A stretch of 64,000 nucleotides of DNA from Rhizobium bangladeshense (GCF_017357245.1 NZ_CP071614.1:310001-374000); one strand, 5' to 3'; positions 48,777-58,390 are shown, counted from the stretch's first letter. Translations and numbers: made by a program. The notes: generated by a model from the sequence alone, not told the origin.

Positions 48777-49802
48777 ATGGTAAGCATCGTGAGCGTCGCG
48801 AAAGCGGCAGGGGTTTCGAATAAAACAGTCTCTCGCGTCATCAATGGCGAGCCCTACGTGACTGAGGAAACCCGGGAGAGGGTGGAAAAGGCTATTCGGG
48901 ACCTCGGCTATATCCCGAATATGGCGGCGCGCCTCATACGATCCAGCCGCTCCAACACCTTTGGGATTATCACCGATTATGTTTCCACGACGCCTTATTC
49001 GGTTGATATTGTCCGCGGAATTCAGGATTGGGCCAATGCGAATGGGAAAACCATCCTGATAGCCAACACCGGTGGTTCGTCCGAGCGAGAGGTGGAAATC
49101 TGGAAAATGTTCCAGTCCCATCGCATTGATGGAGTCCTGTATGTAACCATGTACCGCCGCATTGTGGATCCGGAGACCGGCGATGTCAGCATTCCAACCG
49201 TGATGATAAATTGTCGGCCGCAAACAAGGGAGCTCCTGCCGTCTATCGAGCCCGATGATTATCAGGGGGCGCGAGATCTTACCCGGTATCTCCTTGAACG
49301 GCGTCATCGCAGAATCGGTTACATCCGGCTCAATCCGATCCTATTGGGAGCCGAACTGCGCTTGGATGCATTTCGCCGAACGACAAGCGAATTCGGTCTC
49401 ACAGAGAACGACCTCTCTATCAGCCTGGGCATGGATGGGCCTGTTGGGGCAGAAAACAACTACGTCTTTGCTGCAGCGACCGAAATGCTCAAACAAGACG
49501 ACCGTCCGACTGCGATCATGAGCGGCAACGACGAAATGGCAATTCAGATCTACATTGCTGCCATGGCACTGGGATTGCGGATTCCACAAGATGTCAGCAT
49601 CGTCGGCTTTGACGATTTTCGAACAGTCACTATGGCGCTGAAGCCAGAGCTGACCACGGCGGCGTTACCATACTACGATCTCGGCCGAGAGGGTGCGCAG
49701 TGCCTGAACGATTTGATAGCGGGCGAGAAGATTTATCCGGGCAGTCGAGTTGTCTCTTGCAAGCTGGTTGAACGTAGCTCTGCGACCTTTAGCCCTCATT
49801 AG
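48777..49802 (+). CDS. LacI family transcriptional regulator
   Basis: 341 residues. N-terminal helix-turn-helix and hinge (SIVSVAKAAGVSNKTVSRVIN at residues 3-23, IRDLGYIPNMAARLIR), then a periplasmic-binding-protein-like sugar domain. The ATG at 48777 follows AGGAG at 11 bases; the frame is open 27 codons further up, but those overlap the operator repeats. Divergent from the operon it probably represses; likely effector is a fructose-containing sugar. Confidence 0.93.
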   Translation: MVSIVSVAKAAGVSNKTVSRVINGEPYVTEETRERVEKAIRDLGYIPNMAARLIRSSRSNTFGIITDYVSTTPYSVDIVRGIQDWANANGKTILIANTGGSSEREVEIWKMFQSHRIDGVLYVTMYRRIVDPETGDVSIPTVMINCRPQTRELLPSIEPDDYQGARDLTRYLLERRHRRIGYIRLNPILLGAELRLDAFRRTTSEFGLTENDLSISLGMDGPVGAENNYVFAAATEMLKQDDRPTAIMSGNDEMAIQIYIAAMALGLRIPQDVSIVGFDDFRTVTMALKPELTTAALPYYDLGREGAQCLNDLIAGEKIYPGSRVVSCKLVERSSATFSPH

Positions 49803-50236
49803 GCGCGAGAATCTCTACTGCCTGCCTCGAATGACCACGTCTGGTTTGAGCGTTGCCACAGCTGAATGAGCTCCGCCAGATAACCTTGTTTTGCCTATGA
49901 AAATCAGAGACCGTCGAAGGCCGATTTTGGATGCTGAAACGCATAATCCTGAATCGAGCGACAGCCTTCACCCACAATATTCAACTGAACTTCAGGAGTA
50001 GAATCGTCGCCATCACGGCGCTCAGCACGATGAGAAAGCGGGCCAGGAACGATGTCAATGGTGCCGGGGAAGTGGCATCGGCGACGGAGGAGAGGGCGGC
50101 ATTGAGCTTCTTGCACGACAGGGCGCCCTACGCCGGGGTTTACTCCGGTTTACCTAATCGCGGTGAACGCCTGGATGTGAGATACTGAATATGCGGCAGA
50201 TCAGCCGATCTGCCCGATTGTTGAGGAGGATGTCCT
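49803..50236. other. Intergenic region with leader hairpin before the GYD gene
   Basis: This gap of 434 bases has frames open on both strands (e.g. 49931-50188), none with an SD or recognisable sequence. Near its end GGCAGATC (50195-50202) and GATCTGCC (50207-50214) form a perfect 8-bp hairpin with a four-base loop, 23 bases before the next start; it may regulate or end transcription. Confidence 0.5.
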
Positions 50237-50569
50237 ATGCCACTGTTCATAATCACAGGGTGCTATTCAGCCGCGGCAGCGAAGGGAATGATCGCCGATC
50301 CATCGGACCGGGAAGCGGCGGCCCGTGCCATCATGGAAGCAGCAGGCGGGAAACAGCATTCTTTCTACGTCACGACCGGCGAAACCGACTGGATGGTAAT
50401 CGCAGAATTCCCCGACGGTGTTGACCTGATCCCCGCGCTTCTTGTCGTCGGCGCATCGGGAGCAGTATCGAATATCAAAACCGTGCGAGCGTACACGGGT
50501 GCCGAATTCAAGGCCGCCCAAGAAAAGGCGGGCAAAATCGCATCTGCCTACAAAGCCCCGGCAAAATAA
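50237..50569 (+). CDS. GYD domain protein
   Basis: 110 residues of the GYD ferredoxin-like fold family: PLFIITGCYSAAAAKGMI, FYVTTGETDWMVIAEFPD and AVSNIKTVRAYTGAEFKAA match its pattern. GYD proteins are widespread small cytoplasmic proteins without a defined activity. Start after GAGGAGGATGTCCT. Downstream is the insertion sequence. Confidence 0.85.
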   Translation: MPLFIITGCYSAAAAKGMIADPSDREAAARAIMEAAGGKQHSFYVTTGETDWMVIAEFPDGVDLIPALLVVGASGAVSNIKTVRAYTGAEFKAAQEKAGKIASAYKAPAK

Positions 50570-50783
50570 GCAGACCACTTGTTGAATTATCTTCGGCAGC
50601 GGATGTTCGATCCGTTGCCGGTTCGTTTCCGGCATCGCTGACAGGCGGAGAGGTCAGGCATTCGGGCAGGTGAGTGCGTAGATCCGAAACTGTGGGTGCA
50701 CAGTCCAAGAGTGCGTGACCGAAGTCCAAAATTATCTGGCGATACTCAACTTCATCCTTGAACCCACCCGGCTTACATGTAAA

Positions 50784-52450
50784 TGTGGCGGCTAGGTTGA
50801 AATGTCCGCTGTTGCGCAAAGTAGAAATGTCACTTTGGGGCGTCTTCAGCCATTTAGAAATGCGACACTCGACATCTCCACTTGCACTGAGGCAAGCCCC
50901 CGACCGGACCGGCTGGGCCGGGTTGCAAGGGAAGGAGGGGGCGGGTGAAGCACACCTCTTCGGCTTTAGCTTTGAGTCTCTTCAATCGACCATTCACTCC
51001 GCAGCATCAAGCCGCGACAGTGCCTTCTGGCGCCGCGCAAGGACCGCCGGATCGTTCATGAAATCCTTCCGCCGTCCCGGTCCGTGAGCACGTCGCACAT
51101 AGCCGTTCTTCTCGCTGTTGGTCTTCACAGCCGGCTTCGACTGCTGCTCCTGGCGCTCCTTGATATAGGCCAGAACATCCCCCAATCGCTTGTTCTCGAT
51201 AATCGCCGCATGCGTCACCCGCTGGTCCTTGTCGAAGGTCTTGTAGGGCAGGGAGTGCCCCTTCCAGCGCACATCCAGGCGGCCATCGGCATAGGCGTAG
51301 GTCTCAACATAGCGACCGGCCAGACCGCGCGTCACCTCAGTCTCCTCCAGCATGATCCGCTTGCGTTCAAACGAAAACGTCAGCTGCGATCCCACATAGC
51401 GCTGCTCGCGCTTGCACAGGATCTCTTGCAATCGATCCGGCGCCAGATTCATTGGCCGATGCAGGTCATCGCACCGGGCAGGGGCAATCGCAAACCGCGC
51501 ATTGTAATCCGCCATGAAGCCAGGCAGAAACGCGTTGCCCGCCTCCATGGTGTCGATACCGGCCAGTCGCAGTTCCTTGACCAACCGATCCTGCAGCGTC
51601 CGGTTCATCCGCTCGACACGGCCTTTGGCCTGACTCGAATTTGCGCAAAGAATCTCGATATTTAGTTCCGAGAGTGCACGCCCGAACTGGGTCATGCCCT
51701 GGCCGCCTCTGGCGTCCTTCTTCGCCACCCGGAACACCGAATGCTTGTCGGAATAGAAGGCAACCGGAGCACCATGCGCCTTCAGATAGAGCGCCAATGC
51801 CTCGAAATAGCTGAAGGCGCTTTCCGAGCGGACAAAGCGCAACTGCATCAATCTGCCGGTCGCATCGTCGACGAACACCAGCAGCGAACACGGATCACCG
51901 CGGCCCTCAAACCAGCGGTGCTCGGAGCCGTCGATCTGCACCAGCTCGCCACAGGCTTCGCGCCGCAACCGCGGCTGATGAAACGTTCGGCGCTGCTTGC
52001 GCGACAGCCACAGCCCGGCATCAACCATCCAGCTGCGCAACGTCTCGCGCGACACACGCAATCCATCTCGCTCGGCAAGCTTCTCGGCCGCCAGCGTCGG
52101 GCCGAAGTCTGCATAGCCTTCGCGAACCAGCGTCACCGCGTAATCGCGCACACCATCACTGATCCGGTTGTTCGACGGCCGGCCGATCGCCTTGTGCCGG
52201 ATCGACGCTGCGCCGTCAGTCTTGATCCGCTCCAGCAGACGACGCACCTGACGTGTGCTCAGATCAAGCACATGTGCCGCCGACACCAGCGTCATGCGGC
52301 CGGCAATCACCTTCGACAAAATCTCGATCCGCTGCACATCACGCTCGCTCATCGCTATCAGTCCCATCCGCAATCTCCCAGGTCATCAAAACCCGGGGAG
52401 AGTGACATTCTTACTTTGCAGAAACAGGACACTTTAACTTTGCGGCTACA
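50784..52450. mobile_element. Complete insertion sequence (ISNCY-like), 1667 bp
   Basis: Bounded by imperfect terminal inverted repeats of about 24 bases (left TGTGGCGGCTAGGTTGAAAT..., right complement TGTAGCCGCAAAGTTAAAGT...; 17-18 positions match) followed by second repeats with GCAAAGTA and AATGTCACT at both ends. Flanked by a direct repeat TGTAAA (50778-50783, 52451-52456), the target duplication. One transposase gene inside, apparently intact; a recent insertion is likely. Confidence 0.85.
50994..52367 (-). CDS. Transposase of the ISNCY-like element
   Basis: 457 residues. N-terminal helix-turn-helix (VSAAHVLDLSTRQVRRLLERI), then an integrase core with DDE candidates: Asp in ELVQIDGSEHRW, Asp in VAFYSDKHSVF and Glu in GRVERMNRTLQ. 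The ATG at 52367 follows GGGAG by seven bases. No frameshift or stop is seen, so it may be active. Confidence 0.9.
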   Translation of the reverse strand: MGLIAMSERDVQRIEILSKVIAGRMTLVSAAHVLDLSTRQVRRLLERIKTDGAASIRHKAIGRPSNNRISDGVRDYAVTLVREGYADFGPTLAAEKLAERDGLRVSRETLRSWMVDAGLWLSRKQRRTFHQPRLRREACGELVQIDGSEHRWFEGRGDPCSLLVFVDDATGRLMQLRFVRSESAFSYFEALALYLKAHGAPVAFYSDKHSVFRVAKKDARGGQGMTQFGRALSELNIEILCANSSQAKGRVERMNRTLQDRLVKELRLAGIDTMEAGNAFLPGFMADYNARFAIAPARCDDLHRPMNLAPDRLQEILCKREQRYVGSQLTFSFERKRIMLEETEVTRGLAGRYVETYAYADGRLDVRWKGHSLPYKTFDKDQRVTHAAIIENKRLGDVLAYIKERQEQQSKPAVKTNSEKNGYVRRAHGPGRRKDFMNDPAVLARRQKALSRLDAAE

Positions 52451-52546
52451 TGTAAAAAGCGGCGTAATCTGTCTTATGGAACTTGATGGCGCAAGGCAAA
52501 GCTGCTGGATAATTCCTTGAGATATACCGTTTGGGTGCCTTCCACA

Positions 52547-53689
52547 TCAACGTGCGAGCGTTAGCCAATCACCGATCGTTGTCCCGACACGTCGCATGGA
52601 ACGTGTTGCTGAGATGGCCGGGCGCTCGGTTGCTATGGTCTTTCGAACCTCCCGCGGGCTGAGCCCGAATTCATGGCTGAACGCACGCGTGAAATTGGCT
52701 GCAACATCGAAGCCGGCGGCCTCGGCAATCTCTGAGATCGACCTGTTGTCGGTCGGGTTAGTAATATCCGCATAGGCCTGCAGCAATCGGCGCTTGCGAA
52801 TGTAGTTGAAGACGCCCCCGCTCGTTTCGAACAATTGGTAGAGCCGCGTCCGCGAGATGCCCAGCGCACGGCACATGACCTCTGGCGTTAAGCTATCCGA
52901 ATGTAGATTGAGGTGAATATAGCGATGCGCCCGCTCCATCAGCCCCATATTGGTCTGTTCCTGACCGCGATCCAAACTGGTGGATGATGCAGCGCACGCA
53001 ACGACCATATCGCCAATCGTCCGTATGATCCGCGGCACCTCTTCCACTGTCAAATTGCTCAGGTTCGCCTCCAGCCCGTTGATATAGCTGACGAGCAATT
53101 CAGCCAGGCTGCCGGAGAAGGCTATGTTGTTGGCGCTCTGCAGAAGACTCGCATCACGAGTCAACAGTTCATAGGGCAGGAAGACCAGCACAGCGGCTGA
53201 ATCGGTCATCCGCCCGCGGTACGGAAAACCTAGAGACCTGAAAAATATTTCACCCGGCCCGGTCTCCGTTACATGCCGATTAGCCTCGGTCCAGGCCCGG
53301 CCGCTGCGCAGTACGCCGACGTTCCAGTGATCGATAGGACTCGATCGCAGCATGGCCTGGTCGCGAATATAGCTGCACGCCTGCGCGCGCTGCTGAACGA
53401 TGAGGATATCGCCGAGATGCCAGCCGGTCTGTTCCGCAAGGAAACCGTCTCCCTCTGATTTGCCGTCCGGCAGATGAACATCCACAAGCGGCGCCACATG
53501 TGATCGCCAAGCCTGGAACTGTTCTTTGGGTGGCAGGTCGTGCGTCGAAAATCGCACGGGCACCAGCGCCGGTGGAATGTCCACCCGATGTTCTTTCTGG
53601 GGGGGCGGTTCGCGCGGCCAGCGCCGCCGCTCCAAGTGGGCCGGCCATTCCTGTCCCGCAGGGGGGTCATCTCCAGATTCTGTAACCAT
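52547..53689 (-). CDS. AraC family transcriptional regulator
   Basis: 380 residues. An N-terminal AraC-binding-like domain (ALVPVRFSTHDLPPKEQFQAWR) and a C-terminal double helix-turn-helix: LTPEVMCRALGISRTRLYQLF and ISEIAEAAGFDVAANFTRAFSHEFGLSPREVR. The ATG at 53689 has GGAGG six bases upstream; an earlier ATG was rejected. No regulated target is evident next to it. Confidence 0.88.
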   Translation of the reverse strand: MVTESGDDPPAGQEWPAHLERRRWPREPPPQKEHRVDIPPALVPVRFSTHDLPPKEQFQAWRSHVAPLVDVHLPDGKSEGDGFLAEQTGWHLGDILIVQQRAQACSYIRDQAMLRSSPIDHWNVGVLRSGRAWTEANRHVTETGPGEIFFRSLGFPYRGRMTDSAAVLVFLPYELLTRDASLLQSANNIAFSGSLAELLVSYINGLEANLSNLTVEEVPRIIRTIGDMVVACAASSTSLDRGQEQTNMGLMERAHRYIHLNLHSDSLTPEVMCRALGISRTRLYQLFETSGGVFNYIRKRRLLQAYADITNPTDNRSISEIAEAAGFDVAANFTRAFSHEFGLSPREVRKTIATERPAISATRSMRRVGTTIGDWLTLAR

Positions 53690-54320
53690 CCAATTCCTCC
53701 AGCGCATAAGCCATCCGGGCTGTTGAGACTGAAGCAAACAATGTTTTCGCGGGCTGAACCGCGCAGCCATCCGCCAGCGGAATTGGCTAAAGCTTTACGT
53801 GCATAAGCTACTTATCATATTCCTCTGCGAGCAGAAATGGACGGACCGATAATTTTCTGGATGCTGCGATAACGACAAGTGCGTTCCGTTCATATATCTA
53901 AATAAGCAATGGTTCATTCCGACAGAAAGTTCGGGAGTTCCAAATACTTAACTGCCGGTGCAATGTAGTGTCGAAGCGCCGAGAACACAAAACGACACTT
54001 GTTCAAAACAAAAGATGCAAACATGGGAGGATAGGTCGTGAACTATCGGAGAAGTAAATCGTGCGCGCCTTGCGCAAGCGTTGGATTGCAACAGGAATCA
54101 TTCCGAGGGTGCGCCAGTAAAATCCTACGGTCCGTCGTGCAGACTGATGCGAGACGCTCCTGAGGCCGACATCGGCAAATAATGGCGCGCGAGGGGTTGC
54201 GCGCAGCCGAGGCCATACATGTCTATGCGTAATGGCTCGAGGTCTGTACGCAACCCTACAATATCCACTTATCGTCGAATTTCTTTACGCTGCCCTTTCA
54301 ATGGCAGAACGGAGGCTAAG
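53690..54320. other. Intergenic region, AT-rich, mostly without genes
   Basis: 631 bases, noticeably poorer in G+C than the flanking regulatory gene (e.g. TTCATATATCTAAATAAGC near 53890). Apart from the short candidate gene at 54038 I see no coding sequence, repeat or terminator. Promoters for the small protein at 54321 and the AraC gene should be here. Confidence 0.4.
54038..54163 (+). CDS. Possible 41-residue small protein
   Basis: A GTG start six bases after a strong GGGAGGATA, then 41 codons to TGA. Four cysteines (CAPCASV, GCASK and others) and many arginines are present. Codon pattern is not clearly coding, no homologue recognised. It might be a leader or spurious. Confidence 0.25.
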   Translation: MNYRRSKSCAPCASVGLQQESFRGCASKILRSVVQTDARRS

Positions 54321-54521
54321 ATGACTACCGTATGTGATGAGAACGTTATCCAATTGAAGCCGATTTCGAGCTGCAGACGAGAAGTCGAAGTCGCAATGGT
54401 GGAAATGCTCGTCAGTTTGCAGAAACGTGGATGGTCGGCCGCGGAATTGGCATTGACACTCGCAGACGCCTCGGAAGATCTCGTCATGCTGATCGCGACC
54501 AAAGAACTTCGGCCGCATTAG
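54321..54521 (+). CDS. Small helical protein, unknown
   Basis: 66 residues, start after GGAGG CTAAG. Predicted mostly helix: VEVAMVEMLVSLQKRGWSAAEL and LALTLADASEDLVMLIATKE. The stretch around GWSAAELAL resembles GWSPDEATEAL in the gene at 54814. No family recognised; not close to any known domain. Confidence 0.55.
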   Translation: MTTVCDENVIQLKPISSCRREVEVAMVEMLVSLQKRGWSAAELALTLADASEDLVMLIATKELRPH

Positions 54522-54813
54522 AGCCGTTCCTGGCAAGGTGAGAAGCGGTTTCCCGTCCCGAATTGCGGCGCTGAGTATGCAATAATCAGCTGGATCCGTC
54601 TATGCGACAGGGACGGATGGTCGCTCTTGAGGGATAGGAACACGAGCCGCGATAAGACTTGCGTACCATAATGTTGATTTACTGAAGGATCGCTCAAAAT
54701 CCGGCGGCACGCTGAGCCTCAAAAGACTCTTCGATCCCGCCGGATATTGTGAGACCTCAGAGGAAAGAGACAAGCAGATCTGCCGCCATGGCAGTAGTGA
54801 TCACCTTCTCGAA

Positions 54814-55038
54814 CTATTGGCCAGATCGTTCGTCGAGGATGGACAGCGCGTCCTGCAGTCTGAGCGCCGCCAGCGCTTCCGTTGCCTCGTCCGGAGACCA
54901 TCCTGCTTCAAGCGCTGCAGAAAGAACCAGCGATTCCGTTTGAAGTTCGAGCTTCTCATAAAGCGGCTCGATGGCCTCGCGCGCGGTGACAACGTGCTGA
55001 TCGGGCGGAGTGATGGGCGTCGCAGCAACCGTAGGCAT
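54814..55038 (-). CDS. Small helical protein, unknown
   Basis: 74 residues, start after GGAGGAG. The helical pattern (REAIEPLYEKLELQTESLVLS, AALEAGWSPDEATEALAALRLQDAL) resembles the small protein at 54321, which lies on the opposite strand. Function unknown; the frame is open upstream but only this ATG has an SD. Confidence 0.55.
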   Translation of the reverse strand: MPTVAATPITPPDQHVVTAREAIEPLYEKLELQTESLVLSAALEAGWSPDEATEALAALRLQDALSILDERSGQ

Positions 55039-55288
55039 AATGCTCCTCCTTTTAAACACTAAGGTTCGAAACCCAATTGCCGGCATGCTTGTTCCGTTCA
55101 CAACACATTTTTTGGCCGTATCACGGCTGACGGAAACTGTTCCGAGGCTCTGGACGATCGCAACTTCGCCTGTCCTCGGCATCTATGGGGCTTGCAGCGA
55201 AGATCTTCGCTGGATGTGAACGAACGGACAGGCTACCGCACAATTGCCGAAAGCGGAAGCGACTTGCGGTAATCATTGAGTGCCGCCG

Positions 55289-56101
55289 CTATGAAGAACG
55301 CCTCCACATCCAGCGAAATTTCCTCCATTTCAGAAAGGCACGTATGACGATGACCGGCGGTATCTTCCTGTGGTCGCCGACGGTCCCCTGCTTGGCGACC
55401 GGTGCGTTTGCATCGAGGAGAAACGCGATCAACGTGGCTGGATCCTTGGCCTCAAGGCCGAGCCTGTCATCCGACAGATGCAGTCCCTGCTCGCCTTCGG
55501 TAAAGCTCTGCCCATCAACGACGATTGAGCCACTGAAGACATAAAAGTAGAGATCTCTGCCCTGTTTCCGCGGGAATTCTGTCCGTGCGCCCGCCTCCAG
55601 CCGAATGTCGAATATGTCGACGGCGTTGCGGATATAATACGGCGCGCCCTCCCCTTCCGGGCCGACCAGATGCCGCCAGAAATTCGCCGTGGCCGCAGGG
55701 ATTGAGCCGTATTGGATTTTCGGCTCCAGACCGATGGCGCGCGGGCGAACAAGGATCTGCAGCATGCGCAGCGGCGGATCGGAGGCGAGCGTTTCTTCGG
55801 AGTGCCAGAAGCCTGTTCCGGCATTCATCACCATCAGATGGTCGCGGTCGATGACCAGGCGGCCGGTGGCCTTGTCGTCGTGACGCATCACGCCTTCGGG
55901 CACCCAGGAAACGATCTCGTCGTTTCTGTGCTCATGCATCGCGATCAGCCGGCCAGGATCGAGAATGGATTCGACGACCATTGCGAGAGGGCCATGGCCG
56001 TGGTCAACCGGCCTGGGCTTCAGCCACCCGGGCATATTGATGTGCGCGACGAAACCTCCAGCATCCCGCACCACGAATGTTCGTTCGCCTTTGAGCAGCA
56101 T
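55289..56101 (-). CDS. Pirin-like bicupin
   Basis: 270 residues. N-terminal cupin with metal-binding HEHRNDEIVSWVPEGVMRHDD and a WHSEE segment, and a C-terminal second cupin (RDLYFYVFSGSIVVDGQSFTEGEQG) as in pirins, some of which oxidise quercetin. The ATG at 56101 has GGAGG five bases upstream; two earlier ATGs are weaker. About 25 basic residues at the C-terminus (VIVIRAFLKWRKFRW) extend past the usual pirin end. Confidence 0.8.
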   Translation of the reverse strand: MLLKGERTFVVRDAGGFVAHINMPGWLKPRPVDHGHGPLAMVVESILDPGRLIAMHEHRNDEIVSWVPEGVMRHDDKATGRLVIDRDHLMVMNAGTGFWHSEETLASDPPLRMLQILVRPRAIGLEPKIQYGSIPAATANFWRHLVGPEGEGAPYYIRNAVDIFDIRLEAGARTEFPRKQGRDLYFYVFSGSIVVDGQSFTEGEQGLHLSDDRLGLEAKDPATLIAFLLDANAPVAKQGTVGDHRKIPPVIVIRAFLKWRKFRWMWRRSS

Positions 56102-56219
56102 CGCGTCCTCCATGCCTGCCAGGCTATGACGACACCACGTCTTCCTGAAGATGCCGATGAATGGCCTTAGTGGCAATTTGAAAACATCCGCCGCAATCGA
56201 TTCGCTGACGGGATCTCCA

Positions 56220-56705
56220 ATGACTATCGACGCCGCACGAAATCCGCATCCGATCTATTTTGCCGGCGCTTTTGCTACGGGTGGGCTCCTGACGTTCATG
56301 GTGCACCTGAATGGCGAGCTGGCACGTTATGGCAATCCGCTGTTCTCCTCTTGGACCGCTCACGGTACCGGCATCATTGCCGCCGTCATTCTTCTCCTGC
56401 TGATCCACCGGCGAGACACGCCAACGCGGGGCAACACCCCCAAGGCGCCCTTATGGGCCTATTTCGGCGGAATATCCGGTGCGGCAACGGTCATTCTAAC
56501 CTCCACTGCGGTCAATTCACCGCTCGGGCTCTCCGGCACCCTGGCTCTGGGCCTGGCCGGTCAGGTTGTCTTCAGCGCCGCCGCCGATAGTTGGGGACTG
56601 TTCGGGCTGCCAAAGCGACGTCTCGATACACGGGACGTCGCGGCGCTCGGCTTGGTCGTGACGGGTGCGGCCCTGATTATCCTGTTCGGGCGAGGTGCGG
56701 CGTGA
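56220..56705 (+). CDS. YdcZ/DUF606 membrane transporter subunit 1
   Basis: 161 residues with five predicted membrane segments; VHLNGELARYGNPLFSSWTAHGTG is the family's repeat motif. DUF606 proteins are half-size drug/metabolite transporter units that act in pairs. The next gene overlaps it (GTGA) and is its sister, so the two probably form a heterodimer. Substrate unknown. SD weak. Confidence 0.85.
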   Translation: MTIDAARNPHPIYFAGAFATGGLLTFMVHLNGELARYGNPLFSSWTAHGTGIIAAVILLLLIHRRDTPTRGNTPKAPLWAYFGGISGAATVILTSTAVNSPLGLSGTLALGLAGQVVFSAAADSWGLFGLPKRRLDTRDVAALGLVVTGAALIILFGRGAA

Positions 56706-57142
56706 CGGTCTTCGTTTTCCTCGCGAGCCTGGGCGGCGTGCTTGTCGGCCTCAGCCGCCAGCTCAATGGGCGTCTGAGCATCTCCACGACGCCGCTGATC
56801 GCATCCTTCTGGAATCACGCCGTAGGGTTCGCCGTACTCACCTGCCTCGGCCTCTTCATCGGGGGCCTGTTTCCCCAGCGCGCCGCCGAGGCGCCCTGGT
56901 ATGCCTATCTAGGCGGTCCCATCGGCGTGATCTTCGTGGCCGTCGGCAGTTGGGCAATCGCGCGGATCGGTGCGGTCAACTCGGCTCTACTGATCAACGG
57001 CGGGCAGATGGTAACGGGGGTGGCGTTTGCTTACATCAGAGCCGTTCCGGCGTCGTTCTGGGCGAACGCCAGCGGAATTGTTCTCATCGTCGGCGGAATG
57101 ATGGTCAGTCGAGGACGGCGCAAGGTCGACCGTTCGCAATAG
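56702..57142 (+). CDS. YdcZ/DUF606 membrane transporter subunit 2
   Basis: 146 residues, same fold as the preceding gene: LGGVLVGLSRQLNGRLSIST and VGSWAIARIGAVNSALLINGGQMVTG. Starts at a GTG overlapping the upstream stop; no ATG fits. Paired with subunit 1. Confidence 0.85.
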   Translation: MTVFVFLASLGGVLVGLSRQLNGRLSISTTPLIASFWNHAVGFAVLTCLGLFIGGLFPQRAAEAPWYAYLGGPIGVIFVAVGSWAIARIGAVNSALLINGGQMVTGVAFAYIRAVPASFWANASGIVLIVGGMMVSRGRRKVDRSQ

Positions 57143-57202
57143 CCGGGCGCGACATTTGCCAGTCGGCGGTGATGTCCCCCGCCGCTTCAAGCCGATGTAT
57201 TC

Positions 57203-58090
57203 TCAAGCGAGATATTTGCTGAACCAGTCGACCGTTCGCTGCCAGGCGAGCTTGGCTGCCGCCTCGTCGTAGCGTGGCGTGGTGTCATTGTGAAAGCCGT
57301 GATTAACGTCGGGGTAGATATAGGCCTCGTAGGTTTTTCCTGCCGATTTCAGCGCGGCTTCATAGGCTGGCCAGCCTTCGTTGACGCCCTTGTCCAGCCC
57401 GGCATAGTGAAGAAGCAATGGCGCCTTGATCTTCGGCACGTCTTCGGCGCGCGGATGCCGGCCGTAGAAGGGCACCGCTGCGGCCAGTTCGGGATAAGCG
57501 ACCGCCGCAGCGTTGGCGACGCCGCCGCCGTAGCAGAAGCCTGTGATGCCGACCTTGCCGGTGGTGAGATCACTCCTCATCAGGAACTCGACCGCCGCGA
57601 AGAAGTCGTTCATCAGCTTTTCCGGATCGACCTTCTGCTGGAGCTCCCGCCCCTTTTCGTCATTGCCGGGGTAACCGCCGACCGACGTCAGGCCATCCGG
57701 CGCCAGTGCGATGAAGCCCGCCTTCGCTACACGCCGCGCCACATCCTCGATATAGGGATTGAGGCCTCTATTCTCGTGAACGACGACCACGCCTGCGACC
57801 TTGCCGGCGGCCTTTGCGGGGCGCACGAGATAGCCGCGGACATCTCCGTTTCCGTTGGGAGAGGGATAGGTAATGTATTCGGCTGATATATTGGGATCGG
57901 TGGACTCGACCTGGGTGGCCAGCGCATAATCGGGGCTGAGCGACGCAAGAATGGCGGCTGCCGTGATGCCACCGACCGCAAATTTGGCGGCGCGGTCGAG
58001 AAACTCGCGCTTGGTGATTTTCCCATGCGCATAATAATCGTAAAGTTCGAGAAGTTCCTGCGGGAAATCCTTGGCTGTCATACGGGTCAT
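57203..58090 (-). CDS. Dienelactone-hydrolase-family enzyme, YghX-like
   Basis: 295 residues of alpha/beta-hydrolase fold. Triad: Cys186 (GFCYGGG), Asp233 ([11 protein letters not shown]), His264 (VNHGFHND). The N-terminus [20 protein letters not shown] with [22 protein letters not shown] is like E. coli YghX as I recall it, and holds a hydrophobic stretch that may be a Tat-like signal lacking the full twin-arginine pair. Start after GGAGGAGC. Substrate unknown. Confidence 0.88.
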   Translation of the reverse strand: MTRMTAKDFPQELLELYDYYAHGKITKREFLDRAAKFAVGGITAAAILASLSPDYALATQVESTDPNISAEYITYPSPNGNGDVRGYLVRPAKAAGKVAGVVVVHENRGLNPYIEDVARRVAKAGFIALAPDGLTSVGGYPGNDEKGRELQQKVDPEKLMNDFFAAVEFLMRSDLTTGKVGITGFCYGGGVANAAAVAYPELAAAVPFYGRHPRAEDVPKIKAPLLLHYAGLDKGVNEGWPAYEAALKSAGKTYEAYIYPDVNHGFHNDTTPRYDEAAAKLAWQRTVDWFSKYLA

Positions 58091-58390
58091 AATTGCTCCT
58101 CCTTGCCTCGGCTTCTCACGGCATCCTACACACGAGGAATAGCGAGTCCTTTCAACCTTTCGCGAGCCCTTGCGTGATCAGCGGCGCAGGGCGCGTCCAT
58201 CCGCCGTCCTTTGCCTGAAGGTGCGCCGTGTTCCATTTGCCGCAGCATTCGGCCTCTCTCTGCACAAAATCGACAGCCGCCTACCGATATATGAAAATCA
58301 ATTTCATGCGCGTGCTTCGATGCCCGTTTTCTATTGACGCCTCCGGATTTTTGTCCCAACTTAAAGAAAATAAATTACTTAACTGGGAAC
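58091..58390. other. Divergent intergenic region
   Basis: 300 bases between the hydrolase and oxidoreductase genes. The final 60 bases are A-rich before the oxidoreductase start (TTAAAGAAAATAAATTACTT); a TTGACG at 58334-58339 is a plausible -35. No small gene with an SD was found. Confidence 0.4.

Noticed and set aside
49931..50188. 85-codon frame between lacI and the GYD gene
   Set aside because: No SD, no recognisable composition, and competing frames on the other strand.
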